Origin: Callaeas wilsoni
Lineage: Eukaryota > Chordata > Aves > Passeriformes > Callaeidae
Direction: 5' to 3'
DNA: 64,000 nt
NCBI GenBank assembly: GCA_013398955.1
Contig: VWPU01014041.1
Location: forward strand, 1 to 64,000
Shown here: positions 21,935-33,190 of the stretch, one piece after another
How the letters are laid out: every line of letters begins with the position of its first letter
Numbering within the stretch: the first letter of the stretch is position 1
The notes under the pieces: generated by a model
Database searches by the model: none
Seen by the model: only the letters and a program-made list of their open reading frames with translations
Told to the model about the DNA's origin: nothing
Program-made: the position numbers and the translations under genes

Positions 21935-24900
21935 AGGAGGTCATCTCAGGATTTCTCATTGTATTGACAAATATTTCTTGTATGCGCCACTTTTAATAAT
22001 TATATTTGTAGTTTAGTCCTCTGCTTTAGTAAATACCCTCCCAAGCACTCCAGGTCTTTGAATGCAAAACAAGCTATACACAAGTAAGCCAGGAGTGGAC
22101 ACGCTTGGATGCCTGGTTGTTTAATTAGAAACTGAAGCAAAAGGCATCCTGCCTCAGGGAGACAACCGGGCTGCAGATTGTGACACTGCCTTAGCCTTGC
22201 TCTGTCTCTCTTTAGCCTTAAGCGAATCTGATCTTGGGCGTCCTGACCCTGACTAATTGCATACCGTTTCCTGTGATGCTGTGAAGCTCCTTCCACCCAT
22301 CGCTGGACTATTAAGCTTCTCTGCTCTGTCTGGTAATTAAGCAGCAGAATGCCGAACTCTTTTTTTGTTGCTGTTGTTTTGGGGTGGTTGTTTTTGCATC
22401 CTTCTTCCCTCCTGCTCCTCCTCCTTCCCAATTCTCTGGTATACAAAGGCCAGTTGAATGCTTTGTTTGTCATTTTGTTACACTGTTGAGGGGCAAAGAC
22501 ATCATATCACCTTTCAAAAGACAAGGAAGGTGATAAATGTGCTAACTTGAGGACAAAGTGTCAGGATACTAATGAAAATCTCTAGTGACTACACAGCAAG
22601 GAGGACCTCATTTTAAGAGATTCTGTAAAAGAAGAAAACTTTTTCAGCCTATGCATATGTCAAGTCTAAAGTACACTGGTTTAATTCAGCAGCATATTTT
22701 TCTGTCAAGAACAAAAGTATAGGCACTATAGAGAATTATTTGCGAGTAACTATGTAAATAAGTTTAAATGTCATCGATAAAATAAGTGAGATACAAGTCT
22801 CTGCTAGCTCATATCTTGGCATCTAGATTTACAAAAAAATGATGTGGCCTAGATTAGAAGACTTGTTTTTCAGATATCTTTTTCTAAGTATTATTTTAAT
22901 AGGAACCACGTGTGAGAGTGACATGCATTTTGATTTTTTAATGAAAATGGAGACTAAAAAATTCATCAAAATTTGAGCATCTGTAAAGACTTCACTGGGT
23001 CATTATATTAGTTTATGAGATAAAATTAAATTGAAAAAAACACTTTAAATGAATTACAACCAGCTTGCAAAATAACAAGTATATTGTATATGGGAAAAGT
23101 AGCTCCATCTGATGTGCACCAGCCACCATGTGTAACATGGTCATTATTTGTCCTGTCCCTTTGAAAATAACTTTATTGGAATGTATCAGTTAAACTAAAA
23201 CACATGACCCTCCATCTTGTGACATGAAAGAAACCACTGAAGAGAAGTCTCTTTTTTTCCCTCCCTTCTACTCATGTGAACTTTCTGGGAAAAAAGTAGC
23301 TTCAAGGATTTTTATCAGTGTCTGTGTAATGACAAGTGCATCACATGCATCCTGAACCATTAGCTGCCTACATCTGAAAGAATTTGCTCAACATTTAGGA
23401 ATTCACTTAATCAAAGGCCGGCCTATTAAGCTCTGCTAGCTTTGGAAGTTGATTGAGCCATTTTTCTCAACTTCCTGCATCGTTGTAAATGATGCTATGC
23501 AGTGCCCTCATGTGATCTATTCTAGACAACAAGTTTGCTTTGTAACACCAAAAGAATCCAAGTATCAGGTGATACATTATGATCAGAGATGAAACTACAA
23601 GGTACAAGACTCTTCACAAATCTCTGTATGAAATCATAAACTTAAAAAGCAACAGCTCCAAAAAGCATACATTTCTATTCTGGGGGGATAAAGAAACGAC
23701 ACTTTCCTCATATATCCACATGACTCCTGAATCAATAAATAGATTAAAAAATAGAAAATCAGTAAAAGGCCAAGAGTCAGTGGATGGTATTTCTTCTCTC
23801 AGACCACCGAGACCAACAAAGACCAGAATTAGGCCCCCTAAAAACTGGTCTGTAATTTTTGAGTGACAGATGGATTTGGCTTTTTAATGGCTCAAAACTC
23901 CTGACGTTTCAAGACCATTGGAAGGGGGCTGTGAGAGCAGTACGCTCTGCACTGGGTAGGCATTGCTGCCTCCTGACACCTGTTGATTAAGGTAAACGCC
24001 TGATGTGGGGCAACACATAACAGCATGGCATTAAAGGAAGAAGTTACCAGGGGAGGACATATAGGAAGATGAGCTCACTGGCTCGCGGAGCACTCGCCTG
24101 CATCCCAAACACAACTGTATCATCAAATTTATGGGATGAGCAAGACATGTTTTCCCAAAATTGCAGAGAAACAGGTTTCGTTTCTATGACCTCATTTTCT
24201 CTTTGTGGTGAGTGCAAGCATCGCTAAACAGTGTCAGATGGGTGGCACTGGAGACTGGAATGGCTAACAAAAGAAGTTTTATCTTGTCTTGGGATTTGCA
24301 GGCAGAGTGCCCATGAATGAGGATGGGACTGGGCTCCATTTCCATGGGATAGGTAAAGTACAGGGAAAAACAAGAAAGAGTTATTCTCCTTTTGAGGCTT
24401 GGGAAGAGAGTTGTGTCACATGAGTTTGGCACAGGGTCCCTCAACAAGACATCTGATGAATAGCTTATGAAATTACATTTATGAAATTAAATTTAATTTT
24501 AGAACAAAACTACAGACAGAATGCATTCCAGTTAATTTTTCTTCAGGCTCCAAGGACTGAGGGGTTGGGTTTTTTGGTTTTCTTTTTTGTTTCCCAAACT
24601 GATTACCTACTTAACTCCTCAAATAATTATCCCTGATGACTTTGATCTACCGTTACTAGTGAAATAACACCTTCTTCTAGGGGGGCAGGTTGCCAGCTTC
24701 CTCCAAATGAAAGGCCTGGATTTATGAAGTCATTTCTTGATGATCTCACTAATTATCTTCTTGTCTCTGATCTTCCCTTTTGGGTAAGGTTATTGGGAAA
24801 GCTGAGTAAGGTAACTGTAGTCTCAGGACAAATTTATCCTCGTCTACTGTGTATCTTGCCTTTAAGAGTTGATGCAGCACAGACTTTATTACACCCTGTG

Positions 24901-25680
24901 GGGAAGAGCTCAACATAATGACAGACAGGAGACAGGGCAAACACAGATATTTAAGTGCAGGCAAATCATAACTCTTACACCAATGATCAGGAGATTTTCT
25001 TTCAAATTGTATGTGAGTTTGGTGTGGAGCATGGTCATACTGATCCTGAACTGTTCTGCCCCTCTAATTCAAAATAAGTCAATAAAGTACCCATCAGTGT
25101 TTGTTCCAACATCCCCAGAAGGAGGGCTTCTCCAAGATAACTTCCTTTAAGCGTATATAAGGACAGTGACAATGGAAATAAGACCTTATAGTATCTTCAT
25201 AGCACTGTGCTTGTATTACCAGAGTCTGGCTGACAGCAGAATACAGAAGCTGCTTGTCATAAAATCCATTTTTCATGACTCCCACTCTGGCCAGATGTAA
25301 GCAAATGCCCAGCCAAGAGAAAAATAAGTGGCTAAAAATAGTGCCAGCAGCCATAATGGCTGGAATTGGACACTGGAGGGAGACACAGTTGCATATACTA
25401 ACCCAGAGACAGTCTTGTCCTTTCTTGCCTGGGTATTGAGTGCATGCCCTAAGAATGATGCATTGAAACCCCAGTTGATCTGCTTCGATTCCTCATTCTC
25501 CACATCAGCAAGGAAGGAAAGAGAAAAAGAAAGCCTGGGCCAGTTAATGAATCATAAAGCCCTACTCTTTGTTGCTGGGGAAGAAGGAGTGCGAAGTTCC
25601 TGTATAAAGCCTGCAGGAATTCATCACCAATGGTGTGGAACTGTTTTTCGAATCAAGCCCTGAGAACCCATCATGATTTG
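21935..25680. other. non-coding, unrecognised
   Basis: A minus-strand frame of 157 codons (22000-22473) crosses an AT-to-GC mixed block. It is very basic in its N-terminal half, matches nothing known, and includes a TTTTTGTTGCTGTTGTTTTGG simple stretch, so it is not called as coding. The same block has a TTAATTAG at 22121-22128 and CpG-bearing AAGCGAATC and GGGCGTCC words, and might be regulatory. The rest is plain unique sequence. Confidence 0.5.
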
Positions 25681-25689
25681 CATTCATAT

Positions 25690-25810
25690 AAACACCTACA
25701 TTTTTTCGTTAACTGAACTGATTTAACTGCTAATTAAAACTAGTCAGTAAGCACAACACAAAATTAATTAAACCATTTAGTCAGTAGATGCAAATGAGGC
25801 AAAGTTATGG
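25690..25810. promoter_or_regulatory. homeodomain/POU motif cluster, possible enhancer
   Basis: Within 120 bases lie TAATTA at 25731-25736, TTAATTA at 25764-25770 and a perfect octamer ATGCAAAT at 25788-25795, with TTAACTGAACTGATTTAACTG just before. Such spacing of TAATTA and octamer cores is common in ancient vertebrate enhancers. In AT-rich DNA single TAATTA cores arise by chance; the perfect octamer beside them is what raises interest. Confidence 0.3.
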
Positions 25811-28800
25811 CTTGGACACAATGAAAAGAAGTACAAGTACTACTCATCATCTGGCAAAATAGTTCTTGAGGTAAATACTTTCCCCAGAGATTATGTTAAG
25901 CAATAAAAGAATAAAAAAATCACGCTGCTGACTACATATGATCTTTTATTGATAAAATGTGCTGGAATCCAGCTTCTTCTCTTTGAAACAGTGATGAAAT
26001 GGACTCAGTGGATTTTAAAAATGCTCTCCCATACAAGAAATATTTCATAGTAAGGTCTGGATCCCAGCTCACTCTACACAGGCATGCTAATTGCTCCTGT
26101 CTGACACTGGCAAGTGTTTCACCTCAACCTGGACCTTATATTTTTGACAGCTATTTTTATAGCTTTACATTTTCTCATGGGGAAAGTATCTGCTTGGCGA
26201 ACTGTATTGTCTGATGATAAGTGGAAGTAGTATTTTCTCAGAGAAAAAGCCAGAAATGTGTGGCTCTGTCTGCAGTATCTCTGTATTCTGCCTCCCCTTT
26301 TCACAGGACCCATGTGCCTCACAACCCTAATTGTACTCATCCTACTAAGATCTGCCCTGGGACAGGGACACACACACAAATATCCATGTTGTATAAAGTG
26401 TGAACTGAAATAGCTTACAAAAGAAATAGATCCAAAAAAAAGAACCAAGATGCACAAAGGTTTGGTCTATCAGATATTCATGTGTGAAAGCCTGAACCCA
26501 GGAAAAAGTCCAGTCCTCGTGAGTCCCTGGGCTGCCTCTGAGGTGCTTGGCAGCGCTCAGGAGAGTTTCCTTAGGCAGGTCCAGGTATGTAATGGGTGTC
26601 TACCCATGTGCCATTCAGACCTAACTGCGATGCCTGCAATTACATAATGCAAACCATCCTTCCACCTTTTCTCTTATTTCAGGTGCCCCAGAATGGCACT
26701 GAAAACAAGAGCCCGTGGAAGGGGAGATGTCTGCACTCAAGAGACTGTCTAGCAAAAGGTGCTAGGAACAAAGGTGGGATTTAAATCTTTCCTCTTCCTC
26801 TGGCTCTCCACAGCAGTGTCCACTCTCCTCTGGCACGTGGCTCTTCATGCTGAGCACACATAGATCACACCTCACTCAGAAAGAGTGCAAGATTCAAGTT
26901 TTCCTTTTTGTGGCACGTAGTTGCCCTAGTGGAGGCTTTTTGCATTCACGCAGTCCTTAAAACTCTCAACCAGGATGCAAGAGACCTTGCTCCGTTTATT
27001 CCTGCTGCCTGAGGGAATGCAAGCTCATACACCCTAATCCTGGAAGTCCAAGACAGCAGCCTGATGGCAATGCTAGTAGGCATAGGAGAACAAGGGAACT
27101 TGCCTCCCTCCTTCTGAGCACATGTCATTCCACAGGAATATTCTTGAGGACCCTTGGGCCAAAGACAACTTCCCAGAGTACTGGCTGGGGAAGAACTGCT
27201 CTCAGCTGCTGACTCTGCTCACAGGACCGCATCCTGTACCTGTTTCACACACAGCTACTGGGCTCATCCCTGAGGGGTTTTCACTAGCAGAATGTGTAAC
27301 TCCTGGCTTTACAGTGGGGTTAGGTAGGAAGGTTTTGCCAGGAAGGCTGAGGCGTTTCTGTCAATGAATGAAGTGTGATCTGTCAGTAAAGCACCTTTAG
27401 AGGCTGGAGGCTGTATGAGCACAGAGCTCAGACTCTGGCTAGGCCTAAGGCAATGTGCTTGAGGCCCCCAGAGAAGCAGGCAAAAGTCCCCAACTTCACC
27501 CACAATCCCCAAAACCCTCTGCTGTCACTTCAGCCTTCCCCAGTCTCTTCCGAACAGCAAAACCAGCTGAGTGCAGGAGGGGTTGCACGTGCCAGTGAGT
27601 TACAAGGATACAGCAGCTGGAAAGGTCCCTGCTTGGCTGGATCCTTCCCAGGCTGACAACCAGCCTGGCAGCCAGGCATCCTGAACACCAGCAGTCAAGT
27701 GCCGTACAAAGCATCATCCATTTTGCCAGAACAATGTTTCATTTTTCTATCTATGCTACTAAACTGTTTGAATGCAGTTGGAAAAACTAAAAACAGCAGC
27801 TTGCTTATTTTTAGCTAAGTAAAGAAGTCTGCCAGCCCCACATCTTATTGCTGGTTGGTTTTCACTTAATAATAGTCTTCTGTTTGAGATGTTGCCACAT
27901 CCTTTTTCACTATCGTTACAGTTATGACTGTAAGAAGTCTTTATTTCCTTAGCCATTTTTTCAACCACCTTTAGATGCATTTCTGCCTTTAGCTGCTTCC
28001 ACTCTAACCCAGAAAATACATATTAAGGGAAATTTAAAAAAAAACTAATAGGACACTTCTCCTTTCCTTGGATGATTCTGGAGGAAGGAGGAACAGGGCA
28101 AGGTCGAGTCTGAATTTTAATATTCCCCTCTTCCCTTGTGATTTCTGCTAATTGTAACAATACCCCACACCTCAAGCCTCTCCTACTTTTATGTGGACCA
28201 CTAGGAGCTGTGGGAGACAATACACTGACAAGTGTGCGGAGCTTCTGCTACCACAGCACCCCTTACACAGGACACCTGTTGTGGCTATTGTGCACCAGGC
28301 TTGCTGAGTGTTAGCTTTGAGGCAAACCTAATATAGTTACACTGTCAAAGGTATGGTACTTATCTGCATACTGCAAAGATGGAACTAATGCAAGCCAAAA
28401 TAGTTTTTCTTTTCTTTCTGTAAGTACCATTACTAATATATTTCACATGGTTAAAAATGCATTATATCTAGGCTCCTTCTTTAAATGTGCGTGCATAAAT
28501 TTAGCTTGGATACTGTTAAATATAATTTCAAGCAGCAGAAACAAAATAGCATTTGGTAAAAAAGCATTTAAGCAGAAACAAATACATTACAGTTAAAGTT
28601 TCATGAACACTGATAAGATTGCTGAGTAAAGCAGCTTAGCAAAACCAAAACAGAAACAAAGGACCATATACCTCAGTTAGAGCTGTGAGAGGCAACTTCA
28701 GTTTACAAAATCCACACTGTGTGGAAAACCCAACCGAGAACTGTCCCTTTTGAGTGAAGAGGGCCACAAGGCATGTTTTCATGGGCAGATCTTTGAGCTG

Positions 28801-30240
28801 TACAGGTGAAAGGAGTTGGGCTAGAGGTATTGAGGTGCAGCTGCTATCTCAGCTATGGCAAAATGCTCAGCTCTGCAGGATCACTTGGAGAGCAAGTGCT
28901 GAGGGACACAGCACGGGTATGACCAAACAGCTCTCTGCTCGGGCTGCTTCCTCCTGGCCTTGCTGCAACAGCAAAACCCTGTCACTGCCAAAGGCAGCAG
29001 GCTGCTGCAGCCAGCACAGTAGCTGCCTATTTTGCTTGTTTTCCTAGTCTGCTGGGAAAATCTCAGACTGCTGCAGCTGCCATCACCAGTGAGGACATGG
29101 TCAGGATGCATGGGATGTCCAGGACACCAAGACCAACATCCCAGTAGTAACTGTATTTTCTTCACTCTTTTCAACCTGTCCCATATCCCATAGGCTGATA
29201 TAGAAGCAGCAAGCCTGGCTCACTAGGCTTCTCCATCCTGGCTCTGCTACTTTCCCTTTCCCATCTCTATTGCCTCTTGCTCAGTTTTGCCAACATAGCT
29301 GAGCTGGATAAAGGAAACCGCAGATATTGGCTGAATGTGATTTTTCTAGGGTTCAAGATAGCCCAAAAGGGCTGCACATCGCTGTACTGTACAGGTATAT
29401 GCCCTGAGTTAATCATCTCATTGTCTGCACGGCACAGGCCTGGGTCGACCATTTGAGTGACTGACTTTCTACCAGCTCAGAATATATATAATTTAGTTTG
29501 GAGGTCCTTTGGAGCAGGGATTGTCATTTGCCAAATACCTGCATGGTGGCCTGTTGAATAGAGACCGGCTTCTGGTCAGTGCCTCATGTTAATCCTGTAA
29601 TTCAAATGTTTTTCATAAGAAAATAAACATAATGTCTCACATCAAAAGCCCAATTGTACTGTTCAAGACATCCTGGAGGTGTTTCTTAGATGTTTTCTTA
29701 TCGTATTACAAATGTAGGGTCTTGGTATAATTTCATTCCCTGCTACAGTATTTTATATGACCAAGAGGCCTTTTTTCTCCCTGTTTCATCCACTTACAAT
29801 CTTATGGCTATTGCAGGGGGAACAAAGAGAGACTAGAAATCATACATGGGATTATAAGAGCTACACTTTGTCACAGGCAATCCTATCGCCCTTCATCTCC
29901 CTGTGCCATAAAGTATTACTTGGGTTGCAAAATCAGTCATTCGAAAGTTTGGAAGTTCAGATTTTATCTACATATCTAATTCAGCCACACCGTGTGTGTT
30001 ACAACAGCATGTGAGTAATTAAAGTCTATTATTATCAAGTGAATTTCACCTTATCCAGAGCAGACTGGATGGTGCACATTTAATGAGTGACTTTGCAATA
30101 ACTCTTTCTCCTTATTACTCAGTGTGAGGTCCCCAGCTCTGCAGCTGGAACTCTATTTAGATCTTAAAGTTATTTTTTCACAATCTTTTCTGTGCCTTCA
30201 TCATTATTGTGCTCTATGGGTATTGGTGCTTGGTTTGGTT
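25811..30240. other. non-coding, unrecognised, with two GC-richer islands
   Basis: Bases 26990-27720 and 28750-29120 are visibly richer in G+C than the rest and have open frames on both strands, none with recognisable peptides. A strong splice-acceptor look-alike (pyrimidine run ending CAG at 26680-26682) opens a 33-codon frame ending at a TAA at 26784. No partner exon or nearby polyadenylation signal was found. Confidence 0.45.
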
Positions 30241-30280
30241 TTTTTTGTTTGTTTAATAATACCCTCCTGAGATAACAATT

Positions 30281-30350
30281 GATTATCTGTTTTATAAATA
30301 AGGAAGTGGGACACAGAAAGGATGAGATCTTATGTGAAACCACATTCTGG
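30281..30350 (+). repeat. MIR-like ancient SINE relic, tentative
   Basis: The order TTATCTGTTTTATAAATAAGG, GAAGTGGGACACAGAAAGGA, ATGAG, CTTATGTGAAACCACA follows the MIR core and tail wording (TTTTACAGATGAGGAAACTG, GGCACAGAGAGG, CTTGCCCAAGGTCACACA) at roughly two bases in three. It is short and diverged, so chance similarity cannot be excluded. Confidence 0.35.
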
Positions 30351-32395
30351 GTACCTGATTTGAGATTCCACTGGTTTTCATAGATCTTTTCAAGCACAGA
30401 GCACTACCATTTATATCTCTAAGCATAATGTATTTCTTCTGACCTTGTTCTAACCTCTCATCTTGGGTAAACAAAAGAAGTAAGATACCACAATCAGAAA
30501 TCATCCCTGAAAACAACTGTGAGAATCTGATGGTAAGGGCAGAAAAGGAGTCCTACTTATCTGAGCAATGCTTAAGTGCCTTTACTGTGAAAGTAATCTC
30601 TTTCACGTGCAACCCCCTGCCCTGTGCACCTACATCTTGTAGGTCTATCAGACAAACCATCAAAAAGGGTCCCTCAGACAACTGTCTCCTTCATTACAAA
30701 ACCTTGGTTCAGGTCCAGAATAGCCTGAATAACAAGGAGCCCAACAGCCCCACCTATGATTATGAAGTGAGCTTCCAAATACAATATCAAACACAAAGGC
30801 TTAAGGAATGTTAACTGCGGCATGTAGAACAAGATCAAGTTAAAATACTGACAGATTTATTTGTTCCACTTGAAAAACCAAGCAACATTCACTAAATTAA
30901 GTGTGGGATAGTAGCAAACAGCAAGACTGTAACAGAGCACACATCAAGCCTCACTGTGTGAGGTTTCCTTGTTGGCCATCTTCTGTGGAGAGCAGAAGAT
31001 CCGTGTCCGAGGGAGCAGACACAGAGCGTCACCAGTCTTCTCATTGTATGTACCAGTAAAACATTCTTGTCAAAATCATTCAGCATGTAGTTTGCAGCAA
31101 AACCACAACATGTGCTTTTGCTATAGCATGTCTCTGCAGCTGCTATTTCTTAGACAGCAGAGCGTCTCATCTGATAGCTGGTGCAGGGCCCCCATGCTAT
31201 CAGAGGTGCCTGGAGCCACAGCAAGGCAGGGGCAAGAAGGATCCCTGGGAGGATGCTAAATACACCTGGGCTGTACCATCCACACTGCCAGCAGTGCCAC
31301 CCAGGTCTGTGGTTGAAGTCTGTCTACACTATCCATGTGATTAACTACACCAGCAACTTTTAATTACCTGCAGATGGGGTGGGAGTGTGTGGGGAAATTG
31401 CTATCTTGTAGAATAAATCATCGCCTCCCTTCCTTTTATCCCTTATGCAATACAGGACACTGAGTCTGCCTACTGACAGTAATAGGACCAGGATTTCCTA
31501 AGCCTACTACTGGGGATCTAGTTCTGAAAATGATGGAAAATTTTGGCAGTATTTTGAGTAGAGTTCTTCCAGCTGGAAGCCTTCAATTTTGATAAATGCT
31601 CTGTATGTGTTGGCTCGATGGAAAGCATTAAACTGGTGTAGGATCAGACCCATCACTGAGAACAGCGATGGTTTTCTTCTTCTGCCTGCTCAACAACATA
31701 TTTTTGTCTGATGCCATCAGGCTTTTTGAAAAGAACCTAACCTCCTGCTGGAGCCAGTGAAAGGGAAGAAATGCAAAATGCACTAGGAATGACTAGGTAA
31801 GTTTTTGAAAAAAAATCATGCCTGCACAATATTCTCATTTTTAAATACTTTAAATCATGGATCAGTTGTAGCAGTTGATACCGAAGGACTACCTTAGAAG
31901 GAATTGAAGTCAATGCCTCAGCTTTCTCATGTGGAAGCTCAGTATTTTATAAAAATCAGGATTCTTCCAAAATTCATATGCATTCATATGTATCTCTCAT
32001 TTCTGAAAGTCTGAGACAGTAATCATTATAAACATGTTGCTAGCTTGAAAAACAGTAAGGAATCTTGAGTTCAGTCTTTTCAACACTATTCTAGCACAAT
32101 TAAATTCTGTTCTATACACTGTTTCTCTTTGTTAAGAAAGCGTTTATTCTGCAAGCATTGATATTAATTACACACAATTTCTCAAGGTTATTTCGACTAA
32201 AAGCCCAGCTCTGTCCCCGTAACTTTTATGACCCCTACCATTAACATGTGTGCCAATCTCTAATGAGGAATGGTTTTGTGCCCATCTTCAACACATTTTT
32301 CTTTCTTTTCATCTGTATTTTCCATCAGTTTTGTCAGCTAGACAGAAGATGCATGTGGACTGCCCTCTGTGTAAACTGCCCAGCTACGTACTCAC
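30351..32395. other. non-coding, unrecognised
   Basis: No gene supported. Phrases such as CTACTGACAGTAATAGGACC near 31473-31492 and TGTAGGATCAGACCC near 31637-31651 recall old amniote repeat wording but are too short to assign. If the exon at 32396-32713 is real, its downstream exon should lie here or further left on the minus strand; none was recognised. Confidence 0.45.
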
Positions 32396-32713
32396 CTCCC
32401 GGCTGGCCAGCCAGTTCCTCAGCCGCTCGCTCAGCCAAATGCTTTGGGAAAGGGATAAACTTTATGCCATGACTCTTTCTGGGTAAAGGAGTGGACAAGG
32501 CTTTTCTTTGCGACCCAGCCGCAGTTTTCATAAAGCATCTGCTCCTCTCTGCAATTTGGGTGATGTCCTGACTCTCAGGTTCCAAAGTTTCTAGAAGAGG
32601 AGCGACTGATGGACATGGAAGACTTGCAACTCCTCCAGCAACCAAGCCACAAACATACTCTGCCAGGAATGCTGTGTTGATGAAAAGTTTTATGACGAAG
32701 AACTCACACATAT
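32396..32713 (-). CDS. candidate coding exon of an unrecognised, possibly secreted protein
   Basis: Read on the minus strand, a pyrimidine-rich TTCCTTCTGTTTCAG acceptor ends at 32714 and a consensus donor GGGAG/GTGAGTAC begins the next intron at 32395. The 318 nt between them are open in only one frame, which starts with ATG two bases into the exon (32711) and runs 105 codons to the donor with both boundaries in phase 1. The first 29 residues are hydrophobic (MCEFFVIKLFINTAFLAEYV and on to AGGVA), like a signal peptide or membrane segment. An acidic stretch (LETLEPESQD) and then a basic, proline-containing stretch (RKALSTPLPRKSHGIKFIPF) follow, ending in the helical-looking HLAERAAEELAG. The basic pairs could suit a processed peptide precursor, but I match it to no known family. 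The block is richer in G+C and CpG than its flanks. The ATG context is weak, and no neighbouring exon is identified. A plus-strand exon (32329-32482) is an alternative reading. Confidence 0.35.
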
Positions 32714-32889
32714 CTGAAACAGAAGGAAATATGTATCAAAAAGCACAGCAGAGCGCCCATATACGGAAACAACATATGCAATTACTTGAGTATATAACAA
32801 GAGAATTTTGTATACCATTTAGGGCACACCATACTGGTATTTAAAAAGAAAATCCTTCTAGTTTTCATCACACTAAAAATTTACCATCT

Positions 32890-33190
32890 GTTATATGGAA
32901 GTTTGTTTCTCCCTTCCGTTGTAATTAACTTTTTATTGAATTAATTACTCCAGGTGAGCTGGAAGCGGCTGTTCTACCTCACCTGGTGTGGCTGAATGTA
33001 CCCACGCCCAGCCTTGCCATTCACCATTCAGATGCAAATCTTCCTGCTCCCCACACGAAATCCTTGGCACACACCCAAAAAGCCTGCTAGCGACAAAAAA
33101 CAATAACATGGCAGGCAGCTGCTGCTGCACAGAAGGGAAAAAAAGTTTTAGTAAAAAGGACATATATTTCCTGCTTGGTCATTTAAAAAT
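32890..33190. promoter_or_regulatory. possible enhancer next to the candidate exon
   Basis: TAATTA at 32922-32927, TTAATTA at 32941-32947, an E-box CAGGTG at 32951-32956 and a perfect octamer ATGCAAAT at 33032-33039 lie within 120 bases. A CpG-retaining stretch (CACGCCC, CACGAAATCC, CTAGCGAC) follows. It is 200-300 bases upstream of the candidate minus-strand exon, so it could be a local regulatory element or an independent conserved block. Confidence 0.3.

Noticed and set aside
22000..22473. Minus-strand frame of 157 codons
   Set aside because: No splice pair, no family resemblance, and it includes a low-complexity GTTGCTGTTGTTTTGGGG stretch.
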